From the NCBI RefSeq assembly GCF_000315485.1, contig NZ_JH992940.1, positions 310,001 to 374,000 of the forward strand: 64,000 nucleotides of DNA, written 5' to 3'. The notes beneath the pieces are model-generated. The model ran no database searches. It saw only the letters and a list, made by a program, of their open reading frames with translations, and was not told the DNA's origin. Below, one piece after another: positions 52,260-60,509 of the stretch. Numbering within the stretch: position 1 is the first letter of the stretch; each line of letters begins with the position of its first letter. Origin of the DNA: Bacteroides oleiciplenus YIT 12058 (GTDB lineage: Bacteria; Bacteroidota; Bacteroidia; Bacteroidales; Bacteroidaceae). A program made the translations under genes and the position numbers.

Positions 52260-53438
52260 TTATTTCTTCTCAGTCCCTACCCAAGTCCATCTGTGCCAGA
52301 TATACTCTAATGGACCTTGTTTATGCTTGGCCAACCACCATTTACAGAATTTTACTTGCAGCAGAAATACGAAGAATCCGATTAACAAGCTAATCGTATA
52401 TCCACAATAAGGGGCAAGGTACAGGCCGAAGGGAAAGTATATGATTGCTCCTATTATTGATTGGGTTATATAGTTGGTAAGGCTCATCTTACCATAAAAT
52501 CGCAAGTTGCTAACAGCTTTACTGAATTTTTCACGTTGGTAAAGCAATATGAATGATGCCATCAGGACTAAGGTAAAAGCTAACTTTTGCCACATGTCAA
52601 ATGCAGTTCCGGCCGTTTGTTGTATGATTGTGTCATTTTTCATAACCAATTCTTTCAGAGCATATAACGGAGCAAAAGATATAGCTGAAATTATCAGTAC
52701 TTTTATCCAGAAGCGGAGATTCTTTTCTGTTGCAATGAAAAGTTGTTTCCGACCGATGTAGCAGCCTAAAAGGAACAATCCGGCAGTTTGGAAGAAGCGT
52801 CCGGCATTCACCGCCCATAATAAGCTGGCTTTTTGTCCTAAAGTTACGTTTCCCCAGATAAAATTCCAGAAGTTGCCTGCTTTCGTATAATCCGCCACTT
52901 CCGCATACATTTCACCTACTTTTAAGTCGGGTAACTGATGTGCCGGATTTATCAGATTTGCGATGTAATGATACCATTCAACAGGTTGTAAAAGGAAGAT
53001 AACGGCAGCTATGAGGATGGCCTTGTCGCTCCAATTGCGGGTAAAGAATAGGACAAGCCCGACAACTACGAACAATAGTAATACATCTCCGGCTGGGAAA
53101 AAAGCAGCATTTAAGGTAGCGAAGCCCACTAATAGCACTAAACGCCATAGAAAACGATAACCGAAGTCTTTACCTTGCTTTTTCTGATTGTTGCTCTGAA
53201 TGTAAAATGTAAATCCAAACAGAAGTGCAAAGATAGCATAGGCTTTTCCGGCAAATAGGGCAAAAATACCGCTCAAGACTCCTTGGTCTAATATATTTAA
53301 CCAAGTCGGGGAGTCAGTGGGATAGACAGGGAAAATGAAATGTTCCAGATTATGAACCAGAATGATAGCCATTACTGCAAAGCCTCGTAAGGCATCCACT
53401 ACCTCAATGCGAGGATTTTTTTTGATTAGTTGTTCCAT
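52260..53438 (-). CDS. DUF418-family membrane protein
   Basis: The 392-residue protein has about ten helices and begins RIEVVDALRGFAVMAIILVHN, the typical start of DUF418 proteins, and ends in the conserved DUF418 domain (about 235-385, FYGKMSLTNYITQSIIGAIIYFP and GPLEYIWHRWTW). Such proteins are membrane proteins of unknown function, distantly related to acyltransferase-3. It follows the acyltransferase gene by 3 bp and is the last gene of the HAD hydrolase operon. Function unknown. Confidence 0.92.
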   Translation of the reverse strand: MEQLIKKNPRIEVVDALRGFAVMAIILVHNLEHFIFPVYPTDSPTWLNILDQGVLSGIFALFAGKAYAIFALLFGFTFYIQSNNQKKQGKDFGYRFLWRLVLLVGFATLNAAFFPAGDVLLLFVVVGLVLFFTRNWSDKAILIAAVIFLLQPVEWYHYIANLINPAHQLPDLKVGEMYAEVADYTKAGNFWNFIWGNVTLGQKASLLWAVNAGRFFQTAGLFLLGCYIGRKQLFIATEKNLRFWIKVLIISAISFAPLYALKELVMKNDTIIQQTAGTAFDMWQKLAFTLVLMASFILLYQREKFSKAVSNLRFYGKMSLTNYITQSIIGAIIYFPFGLYLAPYCGYTISLLIGFFVFLLQVKFCKWWLAKHKQGPLEYIWHRWTWVGTEKK

Positions 53439-53441
53439 GAA

Positions 53442-54482
53442 TTATTTATTTAATAATGTTTTAATGCGTTTATTCATCGGCTTTTCAAAATAATAGTAAG
53501 AAAGCAGACTTAACAAGACGATGATGCAGAATAGAATCGGAATGGAAATGTACCAGGCTATATGAAAATTGCTTCCTTTTTGCCATTCTGCATAAGATAG
53601 CAGAACAAAAAGATGAATCAGATAAAAACTGTAACTGATTTCTCCACCAATCACTAAAATACGATTAGACAGGAGGCGTGAAATTATACCTTTTTGTAGA
53701 GAGAAGCTAATCAGAAGAAATGCAATCGGAAGCCAATAGTAGCAGGAATATCGATATACTTTGGGAATTTCAGCCGCATAGAGATAGAATACTAAAAACA
53801 AAGCTATTGATAGTATTTCGATAATACTTCCTTGATGTGAAGTGATATTTTTATTTTTCAAACGGTCGTATAGCTGAAACAACAGCATGCCGACTATGAA
53901 ATCCGGAAACCGGGCAATCGGATTAACGTACCAATATCCTTTTATATCATTTTCCGGAGTGAAATACATGCCGACAAGAATTAATATTGCAGAAACTAAG
54001 AAAACGTATAGCAAATTCTTATAATTCTTTGCTATGGGTACAAGAAACGGAAAGCATAGGTAAAAAAACTGTTCGCAACACAAACTCCATGAGGGGCTGT
54101 TGAATGAGAAGAAGTAGTCGGCTTTGGGTATGTAGGCATTTGTTAGTGTAAGTGAGGCAAAAAAGTGTTTGCTCCAGTCTATAAATCCTGACGCTATTAC
54201 ATAGTTACCTAAAGCAGCAGCAATAAACAAGGTTAGCCAATGCAAAGGGTAAATACGTGCAATGCGGGCTATCCAGAAGCTTCGTTTGGTTATCTTGCTT
54301 TCACTTATCTTCTTTTGATAATTGTATGCTATAATGAAACCACTTAGTACAAAAAAGAAACTGACACCAACAAATCCTTCTTTGAAGAAATGAATATCGA
54401 AAAAATCATTTATTACATAACAATGTGCCCCAAAAACCATTAAAGCAAATATAAGCCGTAAAGAAGTGAGTGTGTTTATCAT
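53442..54482 (-). CDS. Acyltransferase family 3 (OafA/YrhL type) membrane protein
   Basis: The 346-residue product has about ten helices and the AT3 features: LTSLRLIFALMVFGAHCY with the catalytic-type His, EGFVGVSFFFVLSGF, ARIARIYPLHWL and SYSFYLIHLFVLLSY. AT3 proteins transfer acetyl or other acyl groups onto surface carbohydrates or lipids. It lacks the C-terminal SGNH domain of full OafA. Its start overlaps the HAD gene stop (ATGA), so the two are coupled. Acceptor unknown; a link to the polysaccharide locus 13 kb away is possible but not shown. Confidence 0.92.
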   Translation of the reverse strand: MINTLTSLRLIFALMVFGAHCYVINDFFDIHFFKEGFVGVSFFFVLSGFIIAYNYQKKISESKITKRSFWIARIARIYPLHWLTLFIAAALGNYVIASGFIDWSKHFFASLTLTNAYIPKADYFFSFNSPSWSLCCEQFFYLCFPFLVPIAKNYKNLLYVFLVSAILILVGMYFTPENDIKGYWYVNPIARFPDFIVGMLLFQLYDRLKNKNITSHQGSIIEILSIALFLVFYLYAAEIPKVYRYSCYYWLPIAFLLISFSLQKGIISRLLSNRILVIGGEISYSFYLIHLFVLLSYAEWQKGSNFHIAWYISIPILFCIIVLLSLLSYYYFEKPMNKRIKTLLNK

Positions 54483-54844
54483 AATGAGATGTCTCGGAAT
54501 GTTTTATGTTCTTTTATTATCTGATAGATGACGTTCCAGTCGGGAAGACCGCCCAAGTTACGGTCGTCAATGAAAAGATCCACTTTCAACTTGCGTGAGA
54601 AGCCAGTGTCCTGTTGTTTTTCTTCGGGATAATCACGATTGATGGCATAAAATTCCAGGCCTCTTTCCTGGCACCATTCCACGGCTTCTTCCAGAAGTTC
54701 ACCTTCGCGCACGCTCCATAAAATAAGCTTGTGCTGCTCTTGCTGCAATAACTTCAAAGTGTCTATTGCAAAGGGGATTTCTTTACCAATATGCGGATAG
54801 CGATGTTCTACTATAGTTCCGTCAAAATCAACTGCTATTGTCAT
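54479..54844 (-). CDS. Small HAD-superfamily hydrolase (BT0820-like)
   Basis: From the ATG at 54844 the protein has 121 residues: nucleophile motif VDFDGTIVEHRYP, motif II ILWSVREGE and the acidic FIDDRNLGG near the end. There is no cap domain, so it resembles small phosphatases of uncertain substrate such as B. thetaiotaomicron BT0820. A longer reading from 54925 is open but its added region has a different character and the -7 box lies within it. It is the first gene of the three-gene operon. Confidence 0.85.
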   Translation of the reverse strand: MTIAVDFDGTIVEHRYPHIGKEIPFAIDTLKLLQQEQHKLILWSVREGELLEEAVEWCQERGLEFYAINRDYPEEKQQDTGFSRKLKVDLFIDDRNLGGLPDWNVIYQIIKEHKTFRDISL

Positions 54845-54869
54845 AGTCCTATTATGAAAGATTACAGAA

Positions 54870-54899
54870 CAAAGATACGAATCTTCTTGAAAAAACAAA
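54870..54899 (-). promoter_or_regulatory. Promoter for the HAD hydrolase operon
   Basis: On the minus strand TATCTTTG (54870-54877) is preceded by TTTG (54896-54899) at 18 bp. It lies 25 bp before the start at 54844 and supports that start over 54925. Confidence 0.7.
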
Positions 54900-54937
54900 G
54901 CGCTAACCGACATTGTACAGGGCAAATATGAAACAAA

Positions 54938-54969
54938 TTTGCATATAATTTCATAATAATGTATTTTTG
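54938..54969 (+). promoter_or_regulatory. Promoter for the MFS transporter
   Basis: TTTG (54938-54941), 20 bp, TATTTTTG (54962-54969), 33 bp before the ATG at 55003. It is back to back with the HAD operon promoter. Confidence 0.75.
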
Positions 54970-55002
54970 CACTTAATTTTTCACTAACAACATAATATCA
55001 GG

Positions 55003-56391
55003 ATGACTCAATCACCCCAAAAAGTATCTAAAGGGTTTACTAAGGCCTTTTGGGTAAGCAATACGGTCGAGCTCTTCGAACGTATGGCATATTATGCCGT
55101 TTTCATTGTTCTTACCATTTATCTTTCTACCATTTTAGGCTTCAATGACTTTGAAGCGAGTATGATTTCCGGTTTATTCTCCGGCGGTCTTTACCTTCTG
55201 CCCATTTTTACGGGAGCTTATGCTGATAAGATAGGTTTCCGGAAATCCATGATTGTTGCTTTTTCGCTGCTGTCTGTCGGGTATCTGGGATTGGGAATTC
55301 TCCCTACCCTACTCGAAACCGCCGGTTTAGTGGAATATGGCAAAGTGACCCATTTCACCGGATTGCCGGATAGCGACAGCCGCTGGATGATTGTCCCCGT
55401 ACTGTTTGTCATTATGGTGGGCGGTTCGTTCATCAAGTCCATTATCTCGGCTTCGGTGGCAAAAGAAACGACAGAAGCAACCCGGGCACGCGGCTATTCC
55501 ATCTTTTATATGATGGTGAATATCGGCGCTTTCACCGGAAAGACTGTAATCGACCCGTTGCGTAATGTTATTGGTGAACAGGCCTATATTTATATCAATT
55601 ATTTCTCGGCTGCGATGACGATCATGGCATTACTTTCCGTTATCCTGCTTTATAAATCTACCCATACGGCCGGTGAAGGAAAAAGTATGCGTGAAATTGG
55701 ACAAGGTTTTCTGCGCATCATTACGAACTGGCGTCTGCTGATTCTTATCCTGATTGTAACAGGGTTCTGGATGGTGCAGCAACAGTTATATGCTACGATG
55801 CCAAAATATGTAATCCGTATGGCGGGCGAAACGGCAAAACCGGGTTGGATAGCCAATGTGAATCCGTTTGTTGTGGTTTGCTGTGTAAGTTTTGTGACGC
55901 GTCTGATGGCGAAACGTTCGGCTATTACTTCCATGAATATCGGTATGTTTCTTATTCCGTTTTCGGCTCTACTGATGGCATGCGGTAATCTACTCGGTAA
56001 TGATGTGATAACCGGAATGAGCAATATCACGCTGATGATGATAGCCGGTATTGTGATACAGGCTTTGGCGGAATGTTTCATCTCACCGCGTTATTTGGAA
56101 TATTTCTCCTTACAAGCACCTAAGGGTGAGGAAGGTATGTATTTAGGGTTCAGCCATCTTCACTCCTTCCTCTCTTCTATTTTCGGTTTTGGTATTGCCG
56201 GAGTATTGTTGACAAAATACTGTCCCGACCCTGTGCTCTTTGAAACCCGTGAGGCATGGGAGGCTGCCAGTGCAAATGCACATTATATCTGGTATTATTT
56301 TGCTGCTATCGGGCTGATATCTGCCTTGGCACTGTTAGTATTTGCCAAAATCACCGCATCCATCGACAAAAAGAAGAAAGGCAGGGTCTGA
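55003..56391 (+). CDS. Major facilitator transporter (POT/peptide-transporter-like)
   Basis: The 462-residue protein has twelve predicted helices. The first helix reads VSNTVELFERMAYYAVFIVLTIYLS, very like the ExxERFxYY motif of proton-dependent oligopeptide transporters, and AGAYADKIGFRKS-type loop 2-3 matches MFS motif A. Another MFS subfamily cannot be excluded. It has its own promoter and is followed by a hairpin. Substrate unknown; if POT, di- or tripeptides. Confidence 0.85.
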   Translation: MTQSPQKVSKGFTKAFWVSNTVELFERMAYYAVFIVLTIYLSTILGFNDFEASMISGLFSGGLYLLPIFTGAYADKIGFRKSMIVAFSLLSVGYLGLGILPTLLETAGLVEYGKVTHFTGLPDSDSRWMIVPVLFVIMVGGSFIKSIISASVAKETTEATRARGYSIFYMMVNIGAFTGKTVIDPLRNVIGEQAYIYINYFSAAMTIMALLSVILLYKSTHTAGEGKSMREIGQGFLRIITNWRLLILILIVTGFWMVQQQLYATMPKYVIRMAGETAKPGWIANVNPFVVVCCVSFVTRLMAKRSAITSMNIGMFLIPFSALLMACGNLLGNDVITGMSNITLMMIAGIVIQALAECFISPRYLEYFSLQAPKGEEGMYLGFSHLHSFLSSIFGFGIAGVLLTKYCPDPVLFETREAWEAASANAHYIWYYFAAIGLISALALLVFAKITASIDKKKKGRV

Positions 56392-56407
56392 ATATCTCAT
56401 TTTTTTG

Positions 56408-56444
56408 TATATTTGCCGTCACTTTGCCATAAAAGTGGCGGCTT
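56408..56444 (+). terminator. Hairpin between MFS and metallo-hydrolase genes (terminator with overlapping -7 box)
   Basis: GCCGTCACTTT (56415-56425) pairs with AAAGTGGCGGC (56432-56442) with one G-U, followed by TTTTTC. A TATATTTG (56408-56415) -7 box directly precedes it. If both are real, transcription from this box would read into the hairpin as a leader element. Confidence 0.55.
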
Positions 56445-56465
56445 TTTCTAATTAAGGAGAACAGA

Positions 56466-57269
56466 ATGAAAGTAAAATTTATAAGCCTTGCTAGCGGAAG
56501 TAGTGGTAACTGCTATTATATAGGCACTGAAAGATACGGAATACTTATTGATGCTGGTATTGCAGCGCGTACCATCAAGAAATCTTTGAAGGAAGCGGGT
56601 ATCAGCATGGAGACGATACGAGCTGTGTTTGTGACTCATGATCATGCAGACCATATTAAATCGGTAGGCGGATTGGGAGAGAAATTGCATATTCCTATTT
56701 ATACCACTGCACGCATCCATGAGGGAATCAATAAAAGTTATTGTATGACGGAGAAGCTTCATTCTTCTGTTCATTATCTGGAGAAAGAAGAACCCATGCA
56801 ATTGGAGGATTTTCATATTGAGTCTTTTGAAGTACCCCATGACGGTACGGACAATGTGGGATATTGTATTGAAATAGATGGTAAGGTATTCTCATTCCTC
56901 ACTGACCTTGGCGAAATCACTCCTACTGCTGCGCGGTTTATCCGTAAAGCCAATTACTTGATATTGGAAGCTAACTATGATGATGAAATGCTGCGGATGG
57001 GTACATATCCACAATATCTAAAAGATCGTATCACAAGTCGTACGGGACATATGAGTAATATTGCGACTGCTGAATTCTTGGCGGAGAATATCACGGAAGA
57101 CCTAAAATATATCTGGCTTTGTCATTTAAGCAAAGACAATAATCACCCGGAACTCGCTTACAAGACGGTGGAATGGAAATTAAAGAGTAAAGGGATATTG
57201 GTAGGTAAAGATGTGCAACTCTGCGCTTTAAAGCGTAGTACTCCTTCTGAACTATACGAATTTGACTAA
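56466..57269 (+). CDS. Metallo-beta-lactamase-fold hydrolase (WalJ/YycJ-like)
   Basis: The 267-residue protein has the metallo-hydrolase motif THDHADH (His58, Asp59, His60, Asp62, His63), further ligands in VPHDGTDN and LEANYDDEML and the terminal CHLSKDNNH. Its opening KFISLASGSSGNCYYIG is typical of the WalJ/YycJ group of MBL-fold nucleases or hydrolases. It acts in the cytoplasm; DNA-repair-like exonuclease activity has been proposed for the group. Single gene between the MFS gene and tRNA-Lys. Confidence 0.9.
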   Translation: MKVKFISLASGSSGNCYYIGTERYGILIDAGIAARTIKKSLKEAGISMETIRAVFVTHDHADHIKSVGGLGEKLHIPIYTTARIHEGINKSYCMTEKLHSSVHYLEKEEPMQLEDFHIESFEVPHDGTDNVGYCIEIDGKVFSFLTDLGEITPTAARFIRKANYLILEANYDDEMLRMGTYPQYLKDRITSRTGHMSNIATAEFLAENITEDLKYIWLCHLSKDNNHPELAYKTVEWKLKSKGILVGKDVQLCALKRSTPSELYEFD

Positions 57270-57306
57270 AAAAGCCGCTTCCATCGAGAAAAAAGGCTTA
57301 ATTTTG

Positions 57307-57338
57307 TTTGCATGAATAAAATAAAAGAACTACTTTTG
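57307..57338 (+). promoter_or_regulatory. Promoter for tRNA-Lys
   Basis: TTTG (57307-57310), 20 bp, TACTTTTG (57331-57338), 23 bp before the tRNA. A clean Bacteroides promoter. Confidence 0.8.
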
Positions 57339-57361
57339 CACCCGCAAACGAGAAAAACGAT

Positions 57362-57434
57362 GCACTCTTAGCTCAGTTGGTAGAGCAATTGACTCTTAAT
57401 CAATGGGTCCAGGGTTCGAATCCCTGAGGGTGTA
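57362..57434 (+). tRNA. tRNA-Lys (anticodon CTT)
   Basis: The cloverleaf has acceptor GCACTCT with AGGGTGT (two wobble pairs), D arm GCTCAGTTGGTAGAGC, anticodon stem ATTGA/TCAAT with loop CTCTTAA (anticodon CTT), and T arm CAGGGTTCGAATCCCTG. CCA is not encoded. Confidence 0.96.
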
Positions 57435-57456
57435 CAGGTGAATTAAGGAAATACTG

Positions 57457-57494
57457 AAAAGGTTCTGAAAATCAAAAGTTTTCAGGACCTTTTT
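57457..57494 (+). terminator. Intrinsic terminator of tRNA-Lys
   Basis: AAAAGGTTCTGAAAA (57457-57471) pairs with TTTTCAGGACCTTTT (57479-57493) with one mismatch, followed by a T-run. It starts about 20 bp after the tRNA end. Confidence 0.85.
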
Positions 57495-57507
57495 TCTTTA
57501 ATTGTCC

Positions 57508-57515
57508 TATTTTTG
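57508..57515 (+). promoter_or_regulatory. -7 box (TATTTTTG) upstream of the second MFS gene
   Basis: TATTTTTG about 94 bp before the start at 57609. No good -33 box precedes it, as the terminator of tRNA-Lys lies there. Confidence 0.4.
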
Positions 57516-57608
57516 CAATAACTAGACCGAATAGTATCTGAAATCTTCTGTATCGATGCAACAACAGGAGGGATTTATCTGTTTTTTATATATAGTTTCA
57601 ATCTTATC

Positions 57609-58832
57609 ATGAATAATTGGAAGAAAAAGTTTATTATAATATGGAGCGGACAACTATTTTCCATATTAAGTAGTTCCATAGCTCAATTTTCTATCGTCTT
57701 GTGGATTAGTCTCAAAACGGGTTCTGCCGAAGTTTTGTCCTTTGCCATGATTGCGGCATTGTTGCCACAAGCCCTGTTAGGAGCTTTTGCGGGAGTATAT
57801 GTTGATCGTTGGAACCGGAAGTGGACAATGATTGGTGCAGACAGTTTTGTTGCACTTTGCTCCGGTATCATTGCCTTACTCTTTTATCTGGATACGATAG
57901 AGTTATGGCATATCTATGTGTTACTGGCACTTCGCTCTATCGGTGGGGCATTCCACTCGCCTGCCATGAAGTCATCCGTTCCATTGTTGGCTCCGGAAAA
58001 GGAACTGACTCGTATTGCGGGAATTAATCAGGCCATTCAGTCTATTTGTAATATTGGTGGTCCTGCGTTGGGAGCAGTTTTGCTATTGGCGTTCGATATG
58101 AGTGTTGTTATGTTGTTGGACGTGGTAGGCGCAATCATTGCTTGTACTGCTCTCCTGTTTGTTTATATTCCAAATCCGAAGAAAGAGAATATTTCCGCAA
58201 AAAGTGTATTGAATGATATGCGCGACGGGTTTCGGGTGATTATGCAAAACAGAGGGGTTAGTTGGGTGATGGTTACAGAGATACTGATTACTTTCTTTGT
58301 GATGCCGGTGGTTGCCTTAATGCCATTGATGACGTTGCATACTTTCTCGGGAACAGCTTATCAGATTAGTTTGATAGAGACGCTTTTCGGTGCGGGAATG
58401 TTGGGTGGAGGAGCATTATTAGGTATTTGGAATCCTAAAATCAGGAAGATACTGATGATTGCATTCTCTTATGCGATACTGGGGCTGGCGTTGGCTCTGT
58501 GTGGAATGCTTCCCAGCACAGGTTATGTACTTTTTGCTATACTGACGGTAATGCAAGGGCTTATTGTTCCGTTCCTTTCCGGCCCCTTTACTTCTTTACT
58601 GCAAACGCAATTCAAACCTATTTATCTGGGACGTGTGTTTTCGTTATTCGATAGCATAAGTTTGTTTCCCTCCATTTTCGGTTTGTTTGTAACGAGTTTC
58701 GTTGCGGATGCACTGGGCATAGGCAATATATTTATCTATTGCGGGTTTGCTATTGTACTGACGGCTATTCTGATGATGTGTATTCCTTCAGTGAGGAATT
58801 TGGAGAAGGAAGATTATTCCTCTTCTTTGTAA
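57609..58832 (+). CDS. Major facilitator transporter, Mef/EntS-like efflux type
   Basis: The 407-residue membrane protein has twelve helices in two halves; it opens KFIIIWSGQLFSILSSSIAQFSIVLWI and has YVDRWNRKWTMI in loop 2-3 (MFS motif A). These features fit the Mef/EntS-type group of exporters, some of which move macrolides or siderophores. A specific substrate or resistance cannot be inferred. Its 3' end overlaps the convergent phosphoethanolamine transferase gene by 45 bp, with no terminator between. Confidence 0.9.
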   Translation: MNNWKKKFIIIWSGQLFSILSSSIAQFSIVLWISLKTGSAEVLSFAMIAALLPQALLGAFAGVYVDRWNRKWTMIGADSFVALCSGIIALLFYLDTIELWHIYVLLALRSIGGAFHSPAMKSSVPLLAPEKELTRIAGINQAIQSICNIGGPALGAVLLLAFDMSVVMLLDVVGAIIACTALLFVYIPNPKKENISAKSVLNDMRDGFRVIMQNRGVSWVMVTEILITFFVMPVVALMPLMTLHTFSGTAYQISLIETLFGAGMLGGGALLGIWNPKIRKILMIAFSYAILGLALALCGMLPSTGYVLFAILTVMQGLIVPFLSGPFTSLLQTQFKPIYLGRVFSLFDSISLFPSIFGLFVTSFVADALGIGNIFIYCGFAIVLTAILMMCIPSVRNLEKEDYSSSL

Positions 58833-60509
58833 CATTTCAAAGTCTTCCTTTCCCATCCCAATATCATCCAATGTGCGCGGCTCGTTGTGGTCATTCAGGT
58901 AAACTCTCGATTTCTCGGTGTAGAGAGGACTGACGACGGATAAGCTGTCATTCCGGTACGGAGTTTCTATTCCGGCCAGTTCCATCATAGTTTGGAAGAA
59001 GGAAGCACTGGATGATATATTTTTCTGCCGGTTCATCAGGGCTGCTCTCTGTATTTCAGGGTATGCTTTCTGATAGCTTTCGGATGTCCACAACAAGAAC
59101 GGAACATGTAACTGATAATAAGAAGGAACAGGCGATGCATGAAGGAACAGGTGTCGGCTGTCGTCGAAAATATCTTCTCCATGATCGGAAGTATAAAGCA
59201 TGGTGGCATCTACCTCCTGCTCTTTCAATAAATTTATGACACGTGCCAGAAAATCATCTGTATATCGGATGGAGTTGTCATAAGCATTCAGCAGATTATC
59301 TTTGTACTTCACTTCTGCATCTACCGGGAAGTCTGGCATGAAAAATGCATGGGCTTCCGGGTAGCGTTCCCGGTAATTGAAGTGCGATCCATAGGTATGC
59401 AGTACAATGAATTGCTTCTGATTCCCTTTTCTAAGTTCTTGTTCTACCAACTTTAAAAGCTCGTCATCAGACGGATTGTATTTGGAATCATCCGAATCTT
59501 CCTTGATGAAATCATAAGTATCTGCCTCCATTCCGAAGAAGTCGATAAAGGAATGGTTGTAGCGTTGATTTGAGAAGAAAGCAGTCTGAAAACCAGCTTC
59601 TTTGAAAGCGGTAATAATGCTTTTCTGGTAATAAATGGAATCGAAATTAGAAGCTGAAACCGAAGAAAGCAACATTGGCACACTCTTGTGTGTAGTGTTA
59701 GATTCTGTCAATGCATGGCAGAAAGCTGTAATTCCCTCCATATTGGCAAGCTCAGGATTGGTTTCCCGATTGTAGTCGTAAAGACTCCAGTTCATGGCAC
59801 GGGATGTCTCACCTACTACCATGATGTAAATTTCCCTTCTGTCTTCCGGATGAGAAGCTCGGGCACTGAAGGTAAAATTCTTCGATGTCTGATGATAAGC
59901 TCGTGTCTGGGCATTCCGCTGAAATGCAAGCACCACATTATAACATACATTAGCCGGATATAAGTCAGATTTCAGTTCATAGCGTTTATCCAGTCCATAG
60001 GCAGCGCCCAATGATATGAAACCGATAACTAAAGCTACAAATGCTCTTTTTCGCTCACGCCGGATAAATACAGGAGAGAGTTGCCGCTTCCTTATAATAG
60101 AGATTGCTGCCAAAACCAAGGCAGGTATATAGAGGATAATTACACTTACTAATGCCGGAATAAGATTATCCAACAACTCCATGGCTTCGCTTGAATTAGT
60201 GGTTACCAGATTCAGGAACATGTCAACGGCGATAATAGACTGTCCGAAAAGATACAGCAACACTATCTGAAAAGCACCAAAGAAAATGAAAAGGAAAAGT
60301 ATCCAGAACATCTTTCCGCAGTTTCTCGATAAAGTCATCAACAGATAATAGGAAGCGAATGGTAACAGTATATTGCATACTTTTGCCACCACAGGCATCG
60401 GCTCTGTAAAGCAAAGAATGATATTGGGTACTATCAGGATAATCAGAAACAAATAGAAGAGGTGTTCCTGATTGTCTAACCATTGTTTTATGTTTTTAAA
60501 AAGCTTCAT
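58788..60509 (-). CDS. EptA-like phosphoethanolamine transferase (sulfatase family)
   Basis: From the ATG at 60509 the enzyme has 573 residues: about five membrane helices in the first 170 residues, then a periplasmic sulfatase-fold domain with nucleophile Thr235 in VVGETSRAMNW and metal ligands in YTSDHGEDI and HASPVPS. It should add phosphoethanolamine from phosphatidylethanolamine to lipid A or a glycan. Such changes reduce negative surface charge, but effect here is inferred. Its start overlaps the upstream barrel gene by 14 bp; its 3' end overlaps the convergent MFS gene by 45 bp. Confidence 0.93.
   Translation of the reverse strand: MKLFKNIKQWLDNQEHLFYLFLIILIVPNIILCFTEPMPVVAKVCNILLPFASYYLLMTLSRNCGKMFWILFLFIFFGAFQIVLLYLFGQSIIAVDMFLNLVTTNSSEAMELLDNLIPALVSVIILYIPALVLAAISIIRKRQLSPVFIRRERKRAFVALVIGFISLGAAYGLDKRYELKSDLYPANVCYNVVLAFQRNAQTRAYHQTSKNFTFSARASHPEDRREIYIMVVGETSRAMNWSLYDYNRETNPELANMEGITAFCHALTESNTTHKSVPMLLSSVSASNFDSIYYQKSIITAFKEAGFQTAFFSNQRYNHSFIDFFGMEADTYDFIKEDSDDSKYNPSDDELLKLVEQELRKGNQKQFIVLHTYGSHFNYRERYPEAHAFFMPDFPVDAEVKYKDNLLNAYDNSIRYTDDFLARVINLLKEQEVDATMLYTSDHGEDIFDDSRHLFLHASPVPSYYQLHVPFLLWTSESYQKAYPEIQRAALMNRQKNISSSASFFQTMMELAGIETPYRNDSLSVVSPLYTEKSRVYLNDHNEPRTLDDIGMGKEDFEMLQRRGIIFLLQIPH

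Noticed and set aside
57609..58832. Macrolide resistance efflux gene
   Set aside because: The fold is Mef-like, but the group contains many other exporters; no resistance context is seen.
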